From the NCBI GenBank assembly GCA_023512835.1, contig CM042092.1, positions 49,190,900-49,254,899 of the forward strand: a DNA stretch of 64,000 nucleotides, given 5' to 3'. This document shows positions 31,395 through 43,400 of the stretch, piece after piece; positions within the stretch are counted from its first letter, which is position 1; each line of letters begins with the position of its first letter. The DNA comes from Taxillus chinensis. Taxonomy: Eukaryota; Streptophyta; Magnoliopsida; Santalales; Loranthaceae. The translations under genes and the position numbers were made by a program. The notes below the pieces were generated by a model, which searched no databases, was not told the origin of the DNA, and was given only the letters and a program-made list of their open reading frames with translations.

Positions 31395-34300
31395 CTAGCC
31401 CCTGATCGCAAGTCCCGGAGATCCAACTTCCACCATCCGCGGGACATCATCGATGATATTAGGCAACCCATTAACAGCAACGTTGTTTGGAGGCAGCTGC
31501 TGCTTGTACGAAGAAGCATGGACTCCTAGTGCAGCCCGGCCAGAAGGGTCAAGATTGTTTGACCAACTTGCATCCCATTCTACGGCTTTGGCAGTGCTGC
31601 AAGCAAGGCTTGCTCCCCCTGGAACGGTCAGCGTAGCTGAGTTCTGCATAGTCAATGCCTTTAAATTAGTATGCTATACTTTAAGCATAAGCATTACCTA
31701 TCCCAATTTATTTATTTACTTATGATTACCCGAGGGAATGACCTCTCAAAGATCATTCTGTAGTAGTAGGCTTCTTTTGTGGTTGGAGTGTTGTGAGGGA
31801 AAATATTTGCCGCATTCAGCATCATTTTGTCCGTCACCTGATGAAAATATATATGCACCAACAATCATTATCTAAGCTGATTAGGCTAATAATAATGTTA
31901 CCAAATTAGATATCATGATGATGACGGTAATGATGAACATATTAGGTTGATTCGCACATGCTGTGCTGCGTGTTCCTTCAGCCCATCAATCCAGCTGTAT
32001 CCAACACCGTCACTGAATTGTTCTTTCTGTCTGTAGAGGATATGCTGCAGGGGGATAAAACAGGACATGTTTGCCAATGGTGAGCTACTGTTGAACATAT
32101 GCGTATACATACATTGAGGTAAGCACCAATTGGTCGATTGATTGTGCTAGACCTTTGGCAGATAAGGACGCTCCTTGTCATCGAAGGCCTTTCTCAGAAC
32201 CCACTTCTCTATATGTCTTTCCTCTGGTTTTATCTGGAAGATATTTATAGAAATGACCAAAATATACAAAACCGGGTGGTGACATGACTAAAGCTGATAA
32301 TAGGAAGGCTGGCTGCAGTTAAAAAATTACCAGCTTCCATTCCGGGTCAATAGCCATTGCAACATTTACGAATTCTTTATCCAAGAAGGGTACTCGAGCT
32401 TCCAAGCCCCATGCAGATGTTGCTTTGTTGGCTCTCAAGCAATCATACTGGTGTAGAGCTTTTATCTGGGCATATGTAACATAGGATGTAAGTCTGCACA
32501 ATTATATTGCTACCAGTTACCTAATTGTGCGGGCCTTTTTCCCCAAATAAATTTATCGCTTACCTTGCGACATGTTTCCCGGTGAAACTCTTCTTTGTTG
32601 GGAGCCTTGTGGAAGTACAAGTACCCTCCAAAAATCTCATCCGAACCTTCCCCAGACATCACCATCTTTACTCCAAGGGACTTGATCTTGCGTGACATGA
32701 GAAACATAGGAGTGCTTGCTCTGATTGTCGTGACATCATACGTCTCAACATGATAAACAACATCTTCAATGGCGTCAATACCATCCTGCATCACATCTCT
32801 CATCTTAGTTTTCTAAACGTATCACTTAAAACACTCGAACCTAGCCAGGTAGAATCGTATAGGACGAGGTTTGATTAGATATACCTGAACAGTGAAATGA
32901 AACTCGTGGTGTACGGTGCCCAGATAATTGGCAACTTCTTTGGCAGCCTTCAGATCAGGCGAACCCTGTCCATATAAAACGGAGAAAAATGATTATAACT
33001 ATGAACTGGAAGGAGCTAGGAGTAAAGCAGTTTTAGGACATCCGCTCAAGCTCACCTCCAGGCCGACACAGAAAGAATGAAGCTGAGTTCCCCATTTCTT
33101 GGCAGCCTTTGTGCCAGCGAGGTGACGCGCCGTGATTGAGGCAACCAGTGACGAATCTAAGCCCCCAGAAAGCAAAACTCCGAAGGGAACATCGGTCATT
33201 AGCCTCTTAATCACAGCCTGTCACCCACATCAGTGCGCATACCCAATTATGGTCTCCCCAAGAAGATGATAAAATTACTGAAAAAAAAAACTGAGTTTTT
33301 ACGTATTTGATGGAATCCAAAGAGCCTTGCTTACATTTTCGAAGGCAGCTCGCAGGGCAAGTGGTTCGTATGGAGTTGAAGGAATGACCTCAGGGAACCA
33401 AGGAGGGCTATACCACCTCCGCAGCGCGCCGGTCTTGCTCGAGTAGAGATGGCCGGGAGGGAAGCTTTGAAAATGCTCGCAATCATCCTGCAGGCCTTTC
33501 ATTTCTGATGCTACCCAAATAGACCCTGAACATTAAACAGTGGAAGCAACTCACGATAGATCTGAATACACACAAACACCCACATATATATATATATATA
33601 ATCATATATGATGAATTGATATAACTATATATATTAATTATTATGTCACACCATCTAGTCCCCAGCCGAAGTAGAGTGAGGTGATCCCAATAGCATCGCG
33701 AGCCACGATGAAGCTGTCGTCCCGGGTATCGAGTAACACGAAGGAAAACATCCCATCCAACATGTCCACGAAATTTTCACCATGTTCCTCGTACTATATC
33801 AATCAACATACGCACGCAGCTATGATTCATCAGTTACATCATCTTACATGTAAAACCCGACATAAATTAAACGCAACCTTTAGTCATAGTTTCAATTCAT
33901 TAAATTGAAAATTGAATAGCATTAACTATAAGGTTAGCTTGCGCTCGGCTGGCAAACAGAGAGAGAGATGCGAGGAGGCAGGAGGGACGAACCAGGTGTG
34001 CTATGACGTCACAATCACTACCGGTTCGAAATTTGTGACGGGGCAGGCTCTTCCTCAGCCCTTCGTGATTGTAAATCTCTCCGTTAACCTGACAGTCATC
34101 TATTAGTCAGGGCCGTAAATAATCTCTCCATTGCCATGTCTAATTATCAACAGGCAAATGAATAAGAAATAAATAACCAGGAGTCATTTTTTTTAAGTTT
34201 CAATGGAGTGGACAGTGGAGTGAATGTTTAGGGGGGACCCACCGTGACAACAATTGACTTGTCTTCATTGAAGAGGGGCTGATCGCCGGAAGCGGGGTCG

Positions 34301-34836
34301 ACGATGGCGAGCCGCTGGTGCGCCAAGTAACACCCTCCGTGTTGATGAATCCCACTCCAGTCAGGTCCACGATGCTTTAACCTACAAGCATATATAATTG
34401 AATACACTATTCACAAAGAACAACAAAACAAGAGCTCCTTCCTGCTTCAACCGTGTCCTTTTTCACAGATGAAAGAAGCATCTGAGTTGACTTTATGAAA
34501 ACCAATTGTTGGAGTTGGAGGAGCTAAGCAATCTTCATAAAAATGATAATTATAGAAGTCCTTTTCGAAAATACATGTCAGCATGCAGTAGAACTGCTTG
34601 GAAGTTTCTGAATCCCATCATCTTGTCCGGATTATAATAATCGAAACACCTTTTTTTTTCTTTTTCCTTTCTTTAAATATACAATTTAGCAGTAAAATTG
34701 TTGTGATTCTTGAAACCCATCATGTCCGGGTCCACACCATGCATAGTCCGGATAAAATTACGTCTGTAATTTATTTTTTAACCCACTACTGCTCAAGGAA
34801 AGTTTACCTAGCTGACATGATCAATAATGGGGGCAC

Positions 34837-34872
<36 letters not shown>

Positions 34873-34953
34873 CCTGCGGGAGAGCTCAAGGACGCGGACC
34901 CTTTTGGCCTGGGAATCATCAGAACAACCTAACACAGCTAGTATTCCACACAT
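31395..34953 (-). CDS. ASN: Asparagine synthetase (glutamine-hydrolysing), 13 exons
   Basis: Exons, 5' to 3' on the minus strand, are 34874-34953, 34243-34381, 33993-34088, 33652-33793, 33335-33525, 33056-33217, 32885-32965, 32564-32785, 32331-32465, 32153-32233, 31958-32044, 31730-31837 and 31395-31643. They sum to 1773 nt (590 residues), the usual length for plant ASN. The enzyme makes asparagine from aspartate and glutamine with ATP, in the cytosol. Met-Cys-Gly at the start provides the N-terminal nucleophile Cys2 of the glutaminase domain. KHRGPDWSG and [11 protein letters not shown] follow. The synthetase domain has the ATP pyrophosphatase loop SGGLDSS (exon 6), then [11 protein letters not shown] and [13 protein letters not shown]. 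The C-terminal [19 protein letters not shown] region is intact. There is no internal stop, so it is probably functional. Intron 1 starts with GC instead of GT and contains a GA microsatellite close to the donor. Confidence 0.96.
34841..34868. repeat. (GA)n microsatellite in ASN intron 1
   Basis: About 28 bases of AG/GA repeat lie 5-30 bases inside intron 1 of the asparagine synthetase gene, next to its GC donor. Confidence 0.9.
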
Positions 34954-35274
34954 TGTATTGTATTGTATATTTGTATCGTGTTGTTTTGTGTTTGTCTGAA
35001 ACAATAATATGCTTTCCTGGTACTACGACGAATCAACGATGATGGATGGGGGTGAGAAAAAAAAGGAAACTCGCTCGAAACAAAGAAACAAGTGCGGCTT
35101 TTGGAAAATGATCAAAATTAGAGAAATGAATCGACAGAGATAGAAGCGGGGGAGGAGGAGGCACAAACAAACGGCTTCGCTTTCCCAACGCAGGCGCGAA
35201 GCAGGACACGTTAAGGAGGAAGATTGGTTCTGTGAGTGAGGGAGGTGAGGAAAACCAGGGGGTCGCGCCACACC

Positions 35275-35281
35275 GTTTTAT
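35275..35281 (-). promoter_or_regulatory. Candidate TATA box of the asparagine synthetase gene
   Basis: The minus strand reads GGGCCTATAAAACGG here, a good TATA match about 320 bases upstream of the ATG. That implies a 5' leader near 290 nt, long but acceptable, unless a leader intron exists. Confidence 0.5.
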
Positions 35282-36787
35282 AGGCCCAAAACAGGGTCGT
35301 CACCGTCCACCGTCCACCGTCCACCGGCTAATCCTGGATGTCTTCGGCCCCACCAAATCGGATTGCGCTTGCGGGTCTCCACGTCCTCCCAAATCCCATT
35401 CCATTATTATTATTATTATTATTCAGCAGAGGCTTCACTTCAGGCGGACATGGCAATGCATGAGACGTGGTCCATATCTCTTCCTATCAACTCCTGCGGT
35501 CCGTCGTTACTAATTTCAGGAATAAATCTTTTTTTTTTTTGAGGTGGGCCCTGATAAGATAATTCACTCGTCGAGCTTATAAATTATAATTCACCTTTTT
35601 TTTTCTAATGTTTGGACATTATTTGTCTCCTCTTCGAATCTATCCATTCACACACAGAGCCCTGTTTGCTTCAGAAGAAAGAAATGTAAACATCAATAAA
35701 CATAATTGAGTTGTTATGGAGTTTGAATTGAATGGAAAATGAATAATTACTTAATTAGCTTTATAATATTATTCATAATTTTCAATGTTACCTTAAAAAA
35801 AAGGTTAAATTCAATTTTATATTATAAGATATTTCATGGGTCACTATATATTTTTTAAGTGTTTTCTGAAAATAATTACCAATAAAATAAAAAAATATAT
35901 GTAGAATTTTAAAGTTTATATTAAAAGTATCTCCGCGGAGTTGAATTCTAAAAAAAAAGCTTTATATCCTATCAACACATATGAAATATTACTATAATTA
36001 CTCTTATTTTTTTACAGTAATTATTAAAATAAATAAAATATTAATTTAATAAAAAAAGATAAATAGTATTAGGATTGAAATTATAAAATAACTCAAAAAC
36101 TCATAAAAAATAATATTAGAGATAGTTTCTATTAGTTTTTCTAGACTGGAGCGTAGGTAGGCCAAGGGGCAAACCAGAGGCGTCAAGAGCAAGTTCTCTT
36201 CACCTGGCACTTAAAGACAAGGTCGCGTGCCTACGGAGACACAAGCACCAATGTAACTGGGTACCGACAAGTACAAAGAGCACCCATACTCTGGGGAACA
36301 CTCCTGGTGAAAAGCCTATTTGTGGGGGTGAAAGGCCCAATGCCTTATTGCGGCTCCGAGTACTAGGCCTCACTAGAAGCCACATGGGATCGAGCTAGCG
36401 TCCACCAACACTACCGAGGCTCCAGAGGCGTGTCCCTTATGAGGCTATAGAGATGAAGTACAAATGATTGTGATGGATAAAATACGGGCGCTGATATTGG
36501 ACCAAATTAGATGACCGGATTGGCATCCGGATATACGTGGCAGCTGATGTGTCACTATGACATTAGTTGGACTAATATTTGGTTCAGTCCACCGTGGCAC
36601 TCCAACGTGTCTGGGTTATAAAACGACCCTACGTACCCTACATCATTATGCGGTTAGGGTTTGGGAGGACACAACATAGATCTCCTCCTGCCACGCTGCG
36701 TGACCTAGATGTGGGCTCTTTCCCTCTTAGAACACAAAGGTTATTTTCTTTGTAATTACTACAATTTCGTTGTATAATTTCTTGTAC
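35282..36787. other. Upstream and intergenic region of ASN, no gene found
   Basis: It holds the presumed distal promoter of the asparagine synthetase gene, an (ATT)n tract at 35400-35424 and a very AT-rich part (35530-36130). An abruptly GC-richer block follows (36140-36460) in which I recognise no family. 36470-36787 resembles a promoter/leader of an unidentified repeat (a TTATAAAACG box near 36616). The last five bases form the target duplication of the following solo LTR. Confidence 0.5.
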
Positions 36788-37326
36788 AGTAATGACCTGT
36801 GTTTCGGATTGGAAGAGTTAGCCTTTTGTGTTTGGGCAAGGACTGTGAAGACCCGAGTGTTAGTCCGGATCAATGGAAAGTTAGTCCGGATCAGTGGGAA
36901 GTTAATCCGGATCAATGAGAAGTTAATCCGGATCAGCACGAAGTTAGTCTGGATCAGTGGGAAGTTGATCCGGATCAGAGGGAAGTTAGTCCAGATCCGT
37001 GGGAAGCAAATTCAGAGCATTATGGTCAAATCCGGAGCATTGTGGTCTAGTCCAGATCTTCTCTTCATACGGAGTAAGGATTCGAGGGAACTCTTCATAC
37101 GGAGTAAGGATCCGAGTGATCCTTTAGCACGAAACACACCTTAGTAGCCTGGAGTAGTCTGTGGCATTGTTAACCTGGATTGAGTCATAGCATCAGTAGT
37201 CTAGAGTAGCAGAGGTCAACACGAGGTCGACGCATCTTGGGCTACGTTGGCCTTGGGTAACGTGTTGTCTTTGCTATATATATATATATATATTTTGTAT
37301 TTCTGGGAAAGGGAACCCTAGCTTCC

Positions 37327-37329
<3 letters not shown>

Positions 37330-37378
<49 letters not shown>
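37330..37378. repeat. (GA)n microsatellite in solo LTR leader
   Basis: About 49 bases of pure AG repeat at the position typical of this LTR family, preceded by an (AT)n run at 37276-37293. Confidence 0.95.
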
Positions 37379-37382
<4 letters not shown>

Positions 37383-37924
37383 CGGTGCATTCGTTTCCAC
37401 TGCATTCTTAGAGAGATGCCTTTGGAGAGGAGCAAGGAGGATCTTCCGATTCCAAACCCTAACACAACCGAATTCGAGGTAAGGATTCTGTACCCTCAAA
37501 ACTTATTCTAGGGTTGGGCCTTAGAATTGTTGATTGATGTATATGTAAATTCATATAGGTGTGATCTCCTATATGAATGTTGGCCTTTATTGGCATGTTA
37601 TGCTTGTGTATGTTGATGAGTCTAGGGTCAGTGGGGCTTAAGGGCTCGTTTTGTGGTGTGGTCGTGTTCGCACGTATTAATATAGCGGTAGAATCTCGTG
37701 CGAAAACTGAGGAACTATAGGAGGGTTGTGGTTGAGAATTTATTATGTGAACTTGACCTTATTGTGGCTTGTATGATGGGTATTGAGTACATATGTTATT
37801 GATGTGTTGTGGATATGCATTATTATGTTGTGCTTGTAAGTGTGCTATGTCACTACAAGAAATCAAGCCTTTAGTAACACATAAAATGTATTACCGTAAG
37901 ATATCGTAATACTTTTGGGGGTGT

Positions 37925-38185
37925 TAGGTCTGCTTGGCTTATGAAAAGTCTCCCACCTTTCGGTAACACTTTTTAATGTGTTACAATTTTATGCTACGAT
38001 AGATCATACAGTAACACATGTTATTGTCTTATAAAACATTTTCATAAGCTTTTTTTAAGCTTACCATAACACTCTCTACATAACACTTTTTATTGTGTTA
38101 CAATTATGTGTTATCGAAAATTATACAATATGACCTTTTTTGTGTTACAGAAAGTAACTGACATACCATAAGCCAAGCAGACCTA
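37925..38185. repeat. Subterminal inverted repeat in CACTA left end
   Basis: TAGGTCTGCTTGGCTTATG (37925-37943) is exactly the reverse complement of 38167-38185, and the match extends three more bases outward. The arms enclose about 220 bp, so the left subterminal region could fold into a large hairpin. Confidence 0.9.
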
Positions 38186-39639
38186 ACATACCAAAAAGGC
38201 TTACAATAGATAACACAAAAATATGACAGGCCTTCTCAAATGCTTACAATTATTGATTACAATATCACAAATACTTATATATTATAAAAACAACTAATAT
38301 TTAAAAAAACCAAACTATCCAAATTATTATTAACATCTGTCACAATATTCTAAACTTTTACAATCCAAAATAACCAATGTGTCCAAAATATTTTATAACA
38401 TCTATCTCTTACAAATCATAATATAAATATTAAATGGGACCAATCAAAATCCCTAGTAATGTCATCTTCATTCCATGCCAGAATAAATTGCAAGCACTCC
38501 ATTCCAAAAAAAAAAAAAAATCAATAATCAATCTGCTAGTATTATTATATATCTATATCATTAATTTAGTTTACAAATTTTTTGGCTATATAAAGAGTAT
38601 ATGGATGCCAAATACACATTTTTTAGTAACCAAAGAAGGCAACGTGTATAAACTGATCTACTACAGTAAAGTATATATTACCAAGGTATAGAATATATAA
38701 ATCTATATTGAAAACTATCATAAATCTACCATCTTAAATCTATCATCCAAAACTATCTTTCCATAAATCTAATAAAGGACTACAATTTTAAAAATCTTAT
38801 ATTATAAGATAAAAAGAAAGTGTTCCAATAAGGCAACAGAGAAAAAGTCCTAACACACTCTTTCTCATGCTTTAATAATAGTATAATTTACATGGACTCA
38901 CACAAGTCATTTTATACACAACTCTTACACTAAAATAGAAGAGCAGAAATTACTGCTAGACTTGAAAGGTGTTCTAGAATGGATTACTATAGAGTAGTGC
39001 CTTTTGATGCAAAATTCCCCAAAATAAAGAGAAAGAGAGAGATGTTGTACCATAAAGAATGTAGGGATATGTAGATGGAATAAACCTTTCATATTCATTG
39101 TGTCTGAAGGGTAAATCTTGGAATCTGTAATTAACATTGTTCAAAGGGTATAAGAGAGCATGATATAGGTGACATGCATTTTGGCACGCATATGACTAAG
39201 TAACAAATTATGCGTCAGCTAATTACCCTCCCTAGCTAGATGCCAACTTCTGGATGTTTTCATATCAACAATTGATACAGTTAGCAAAATAAACTAGATA
39301 CAATAATGATATAATTAAAACCAGCATGCGGGTGTACTCATGCCTACTCCGTTTACATTCTTTACTAACTATTAAGTCAACAATAGCCATGTATTCAAAA
39401 AAAATAGTAAACCATACTTCACCTTCCAAGCTAGTCTACCATCACATGGGGATTGAACAAAACATAATTAACTTTCAAAGTGAGCCAAGACAATGAATAT
39501 TCGAAGTTGCACACCACATTCTAACTTTTTAACTTGTCAAAAGAAACCAGATGTCAATTGTGAAAGCGAGACCAACAACTTTGTTTAACCATGATAAGGT
39601 TTTGTACGCTAGAAGAAATAAATGAGAACACGAAGTACC

Positions 39640-41880
39640 TGTTTTGCAAAATTTAAGCTTGTATACCCAATTTGGTACTCAACCTTGAATTGGAAAACCC
39701 CATAAACATCTGGAACCTTAAATTTAGTAAAATACAGACCCTGCACAAATAGGATAGTATGAGTATAAAAAGCATAACACAGAGATGATAGTAACATTTG
39801 ATTTATAGCATGGAAACAATGTAATTAACTTCTTGTCAGTTTGTAAGGTTTTCAAAACGTAGGGGCTCATCATGTAAAACTGTACTTGAACATCATCAGC
39901 CATATATAGTTCCCAGCTTGTTCCAGACCACTCATATATTTCAACAAAGTATTCCTTTAAATGAAGCCACATTAATAGTGATTAGTAGTGAGGACCTTTA
40001 CTAACATAAATATATATTAGATTTCATAACGAAATATAAAGAAAATGTTACCAGGTCATCATTGATCCTATACATTGCAGGCTCATTTGAGTCTCCAACT
40101 TTGTTGTGTCTTACATTTTCTGCCTAATTATACCAAAACAAATCTCAGAAAGTTATTAATTAAGAGTTTAAAATGATGCAGCAGGATCTCAAACTATTTA
40201 ATCAATGCGTTCTCAGCACATTCATGGTATGAAGCCAACATAAGGACCCTCACCTTGAGATGACCTCTCTCATATATTAATTCTGATGCTAGCAAGTGTA
40301 TAGTGGAAGCAAACACATTAAAAAAGAGTCTAAGTGCCACTCACTTAATTGAGCTTACAGCCTTCTGCACTCTTGATCGGAAAAACCTGAAACAACAAAG
40401 TTTCAGTAACATGAATATAAAAGTCGTGTCACATAGAATTTTCCATGGTCACACAACAGAAATTACATACCAGTCACTGAACATACTAAGAGAGCCAGAG
40501 ATCATGATATGAGTATTGTTTCTAGCCTGTAGGAAATAATAATTAACTATAGATATAGGCATTTGTAACTTTTGTTCACAAATTAAGAGGCACACATAAT
40601 TTCTTCATTGCATGGGAAGTAATTTTCTGTGGTAAAAAAATAACATAAACCTGGAAGATAACCTATGCATCAAGGAAACTCAAAAGATCCTATCAAAGGA
40701 AAAAAACAAAAATAACAAGAATTTTTATTGCATGTAGTAGTATTAAAATGTTTAGAAGAGGTTATTAATAAAGAACTCAGCATAAAAGAGCCAATACTTC
40801 TGGTGGTTTTTTTCCATCTATATACCAAGGTAAGTCATAATACACCAGAATTTTCTAATACGCTGTTGCAAGCACACACGACCAAAGTAAAATCATAAAG
40901 CACATTATACAATTATAAGTATAGCATAAGAAATAAATAGAATTGAGTTTAAAATTGAGATACCTGCACAATTGAAACCAGAGAAATCGAAGATCTCGTA
41001 AGTGATGGGAGATTAAACAACTTCAACTTTGGATTGGCTGAATAAGCAGAAGGGGATGCAGAAAGAACTTTCAAGACCTGCAAATGATGAATACACATAA
41101 AATTAGCACTCCAAATGATCTCCATGCCTGTATTACCAAAATAAACTTCAGAATGACAGTAGTTGAAATAACTTACTAAGCTATTAGCGTGGTTTAATGA
41201 ATGGTCTATCTCCTGGAACACTATAGGCGCTTGTGGGTGGAAAGTGATAATACATGTTATAAGCATAACTATTATTCTGAAAATCACTACTCAAAGACAT
41301 ATACAAGGGACAGATGGTAGCCCAATAACTGCATAATCTCATTAAGATTAGGCAGTGTGGTACCATGAAAATATATTGATCATTTCAAAGAAAAAAAGGG
41401 GTCGGAAGACAGGGTGGTGAAAATTTTCCACCCACCACAGGAAAAAAGAAAAGAAAGCTCAAACGATATATTTTTCGTAGTTAGATGGCTCAAAAAATCT
41501 GCCACTTCCACCACAAAAGGCATCCCAATATGAAATGTGTTATACCATATTTCATGTCAGAAATAACATACAGACGGCAACAGATTGCAAAAATATCAGT
41601 AAATTGTAGAGAAAACAATACATCTTTTAGATTCAGGATGCAAACATGTTATTTTGATACTACAGCTTATGATCCCACTACCATAGAATACAAAACAACA
41701 TTTGTACAAAATTAAATAGAAAAACAAAGATTGACCATGTTGGTGGGATTTGCCTCAATTTTCTTGCTTTCTAAAGCCACATCAGACTGGACAAAATCGT
41801 CACTAGCAATCAATGAGTGATCTCCCTTAGTGCTCGAAACAGCATAGCTAGTGTGATCAACAACAACAACTGCAAGATTC
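39640..41880 (-). pseudogene. Captured fragment of OST48 (oligosaccharyltransferase 48-kDa subunit) gene
   Basis: Seven exon-like blocks appear in the right order on the minus strand. They are 41754-41873 ([25 protein letters not shown]), 41174-41232 ([17 protein letters not shown]), 40964-41077 ([16 protein letters not shown]), 40466-40531 (ARNNTHIMISGSLSMFSDW), near 40250-40290 (YERGHLK), 40053-40130 ([20 protein letters not shown]), 39828-39957 ([30 protein letters not shown]) and 39640-39740 ([16 protein letters not shown]). The family (WBP1/OST48/DDOST) is an ER membrane subunit of the N-glycosylation complex. The N-terminal third and the C-terminal membrane segment are missing, introns are kept, and all of it sits inside the CACTA element. 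It was therefore captured as genomic DNA and is unlikely to encode a working subunit. Confidence 0.88.
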
Positions 41881-42208
41881 TGTAAGCATAACAAAACAGA
41901 TTTGTCAACAACTGTGATATGTTATAATGTCAAAGTCGCAAACCTCGCCCCCATTTGATACTAAATCTTGGCACTCAAACCGATTGTATTCAATCCACAC
42001 AATATGAAATAACTTTCATACCGACTACAAGCACGAGAAAGAAACAACGTCGGTCTAGGAAACTAGACAGGTTACATTTGAGAAAAAATAAGGAAAAACA
42101 ATATACGACAACCAAGTAATACAATGCAATAATGCATGATACATTTGACAGCACCAAAAGAGATGAGAGTGAACACAAGGGTTACAAACTAGTGTAGAAT
42201 TCTTCCAG

Positions 42209-42433
42209 GTGGGAAATTTTGTCGAGCATGTGGAAAGGCACACGAAGAGCATTCTCAAGCTCTCCCTCTGCGACCGATTCTCCATCTCCACCGCCGGCAG
42301 ATCCAACATCACCCCGAAGCCTCAAGAGGCAAAACACATCATAAAAGAAGAAGACGAAAAAGTGAATCCATCCGATGGCCTTAACAGCTCTTCGACAACC
42401 CTAGATGCTCCTTCACCGGTCCTCCACGAGTAG
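42209..42433 (+). other. Unidentified open frame in CACTA right part
   Basis: A plus-strand frame of about 74 codons (…RHTKSILKLSLCDRFSISTAGRS… to a TAG) lies between the OST48 fragment and the right terminus. It is GC-richer than its surroundings, as captured exons often are. I do not recognise the family; it could be a fragment of a second gene or chance. Confidence 0.3.
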
Positions 42434-43400
42434 CCACCAACCAGCCATCCATATCTGCCGACCATCACCAAGTTTTTTTCGTCTCAAACGCCGGGGGAAT
42501 CCGTATGTGATCGAAGATCTCTCTCTTTGAATTGTTTCAAGCTAGGGTTCGTCGATGAATGAGAGAGTGTGTGTACATGGTGTCGTCGATGAATAAGAGT
42601 GTGTATTTATTTTTGTTTTTTTGGTATAGGCGTCAAAGAGGGATTTAATTTGATGCCGTAACATTTACATTTCATCCAAAATATGCCGCGCATCAAAAAT
42701 ATTACGCGCCCAAGTTGCCGCCTAGCGAACCTTTTTAATACCTATGTATCGTAATACTTTTTCAATAATGCTATCCTTTGATGTTACCGTAGGCTTAATT
42801 TCTTGTAGTGTGTGGAATTGTCGAGCCTGTGTGGCTATGGTTGTGATAGCTTGTATGGCTGTGGTTATGGAGCCTGTGTGGCTATGATTGTGGAAGCATG
42901 TGTGGCTATGTCTATGGTTGTGCCTGTTTATGTGTTACTTTAATTATAAATGTTGTTTATAATCTGGTTATATATTATTGTCACGACACTTCACTTGTGC
43001 ACGTCATCATGTAGATTTTAGGTGCATGGGATGGGTTGGGGAGACACGATCCCTACTGAGCTATGGTTGCTCACCTCTCTTATTGTGATTTATTTTTTTT
43101 AAGGAACCTACAAGCGTTAGGTAGGACACCAAGATGGAAGACTGAGTTCTCTGTTTTATTGATTTTGTATTGTGTTATTTTGAGGAACAACTGTAACCCC
43201 AATGGGGAGACGATGTAAAATGAGATTTAAATTTAATAAATGTATGTTGTTTGCCTTGTGGACTTTTATTGTGGTTTGAATTTAATAAAGATATGTGATG
43301 TCCTATGTTATTATTTATCCCAACCCCTTATCCACCGCGTGGGTAAAGGGGAGTCACGAACCGTTTCCCTCGGGTTGAGAATCCGAGGCGTGACATGTAC

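Larger units (their letters stand above)
37851..42810. mobile_element. CACTA transposon carrying a captured OST48 gene fragment
   Basis: The termini are the classical inverted repeats CACTACAAGAAATCAAGCC (37851-37869) and, at the right end, GGCTTAATTTCTTGTAGTG (42792-42810), with one mismatch. The 3-bp target duplication TGT (37848-37850 and 42811-42813) is typical for CACTA elements. Subterminal regions are rich in TAACAC/GTGTTA and ATCGTAATACTTTT motifs on both sides, the kind of repeats a CACTA transposase binds. No TNP2-like transposase or TNPA frame is visible, so it is non-autonomous. The interior holds a collinear multi-exon fragment of a cellular gene, which makes this a Pack-CACTA type element. 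Confidence 0.93.
36788..43395 (+). mobile_element. Solo LTR of a chromovirus, split by a CACTA transposon
   Basis: The LTR starts AGTAATGACCTGTG, corresponding to the family start TGTAATGACCCGTG with a first-base change, and ends ...ATCCGAGGCGTGACA. The 5-bp duplication TGTAC is perfect on both sides (36783-36787 and 43396-43400), with no internal region or second LTR between, so it is a solo LTR left by LTR-LTR recombination. Without the CACTA insertion it is 1,648 bp. It carries the family blocks: GA tract, 'CATATAGGTGTGATCTCCTATATG' near 37554, and 'CCTACAAGCGTTAGGT'. Near its 5' end are tandem ~23-bp repeats of TTAGTCCGGATCA type (36855-37000). Confidence 0.9.

Noticed and set aside
37851..42810. 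Functional OST48 gene
   Set aside because: The N-terminal region and C-terminal membrane segment are absent and the segment is bounded by CACTA ends.
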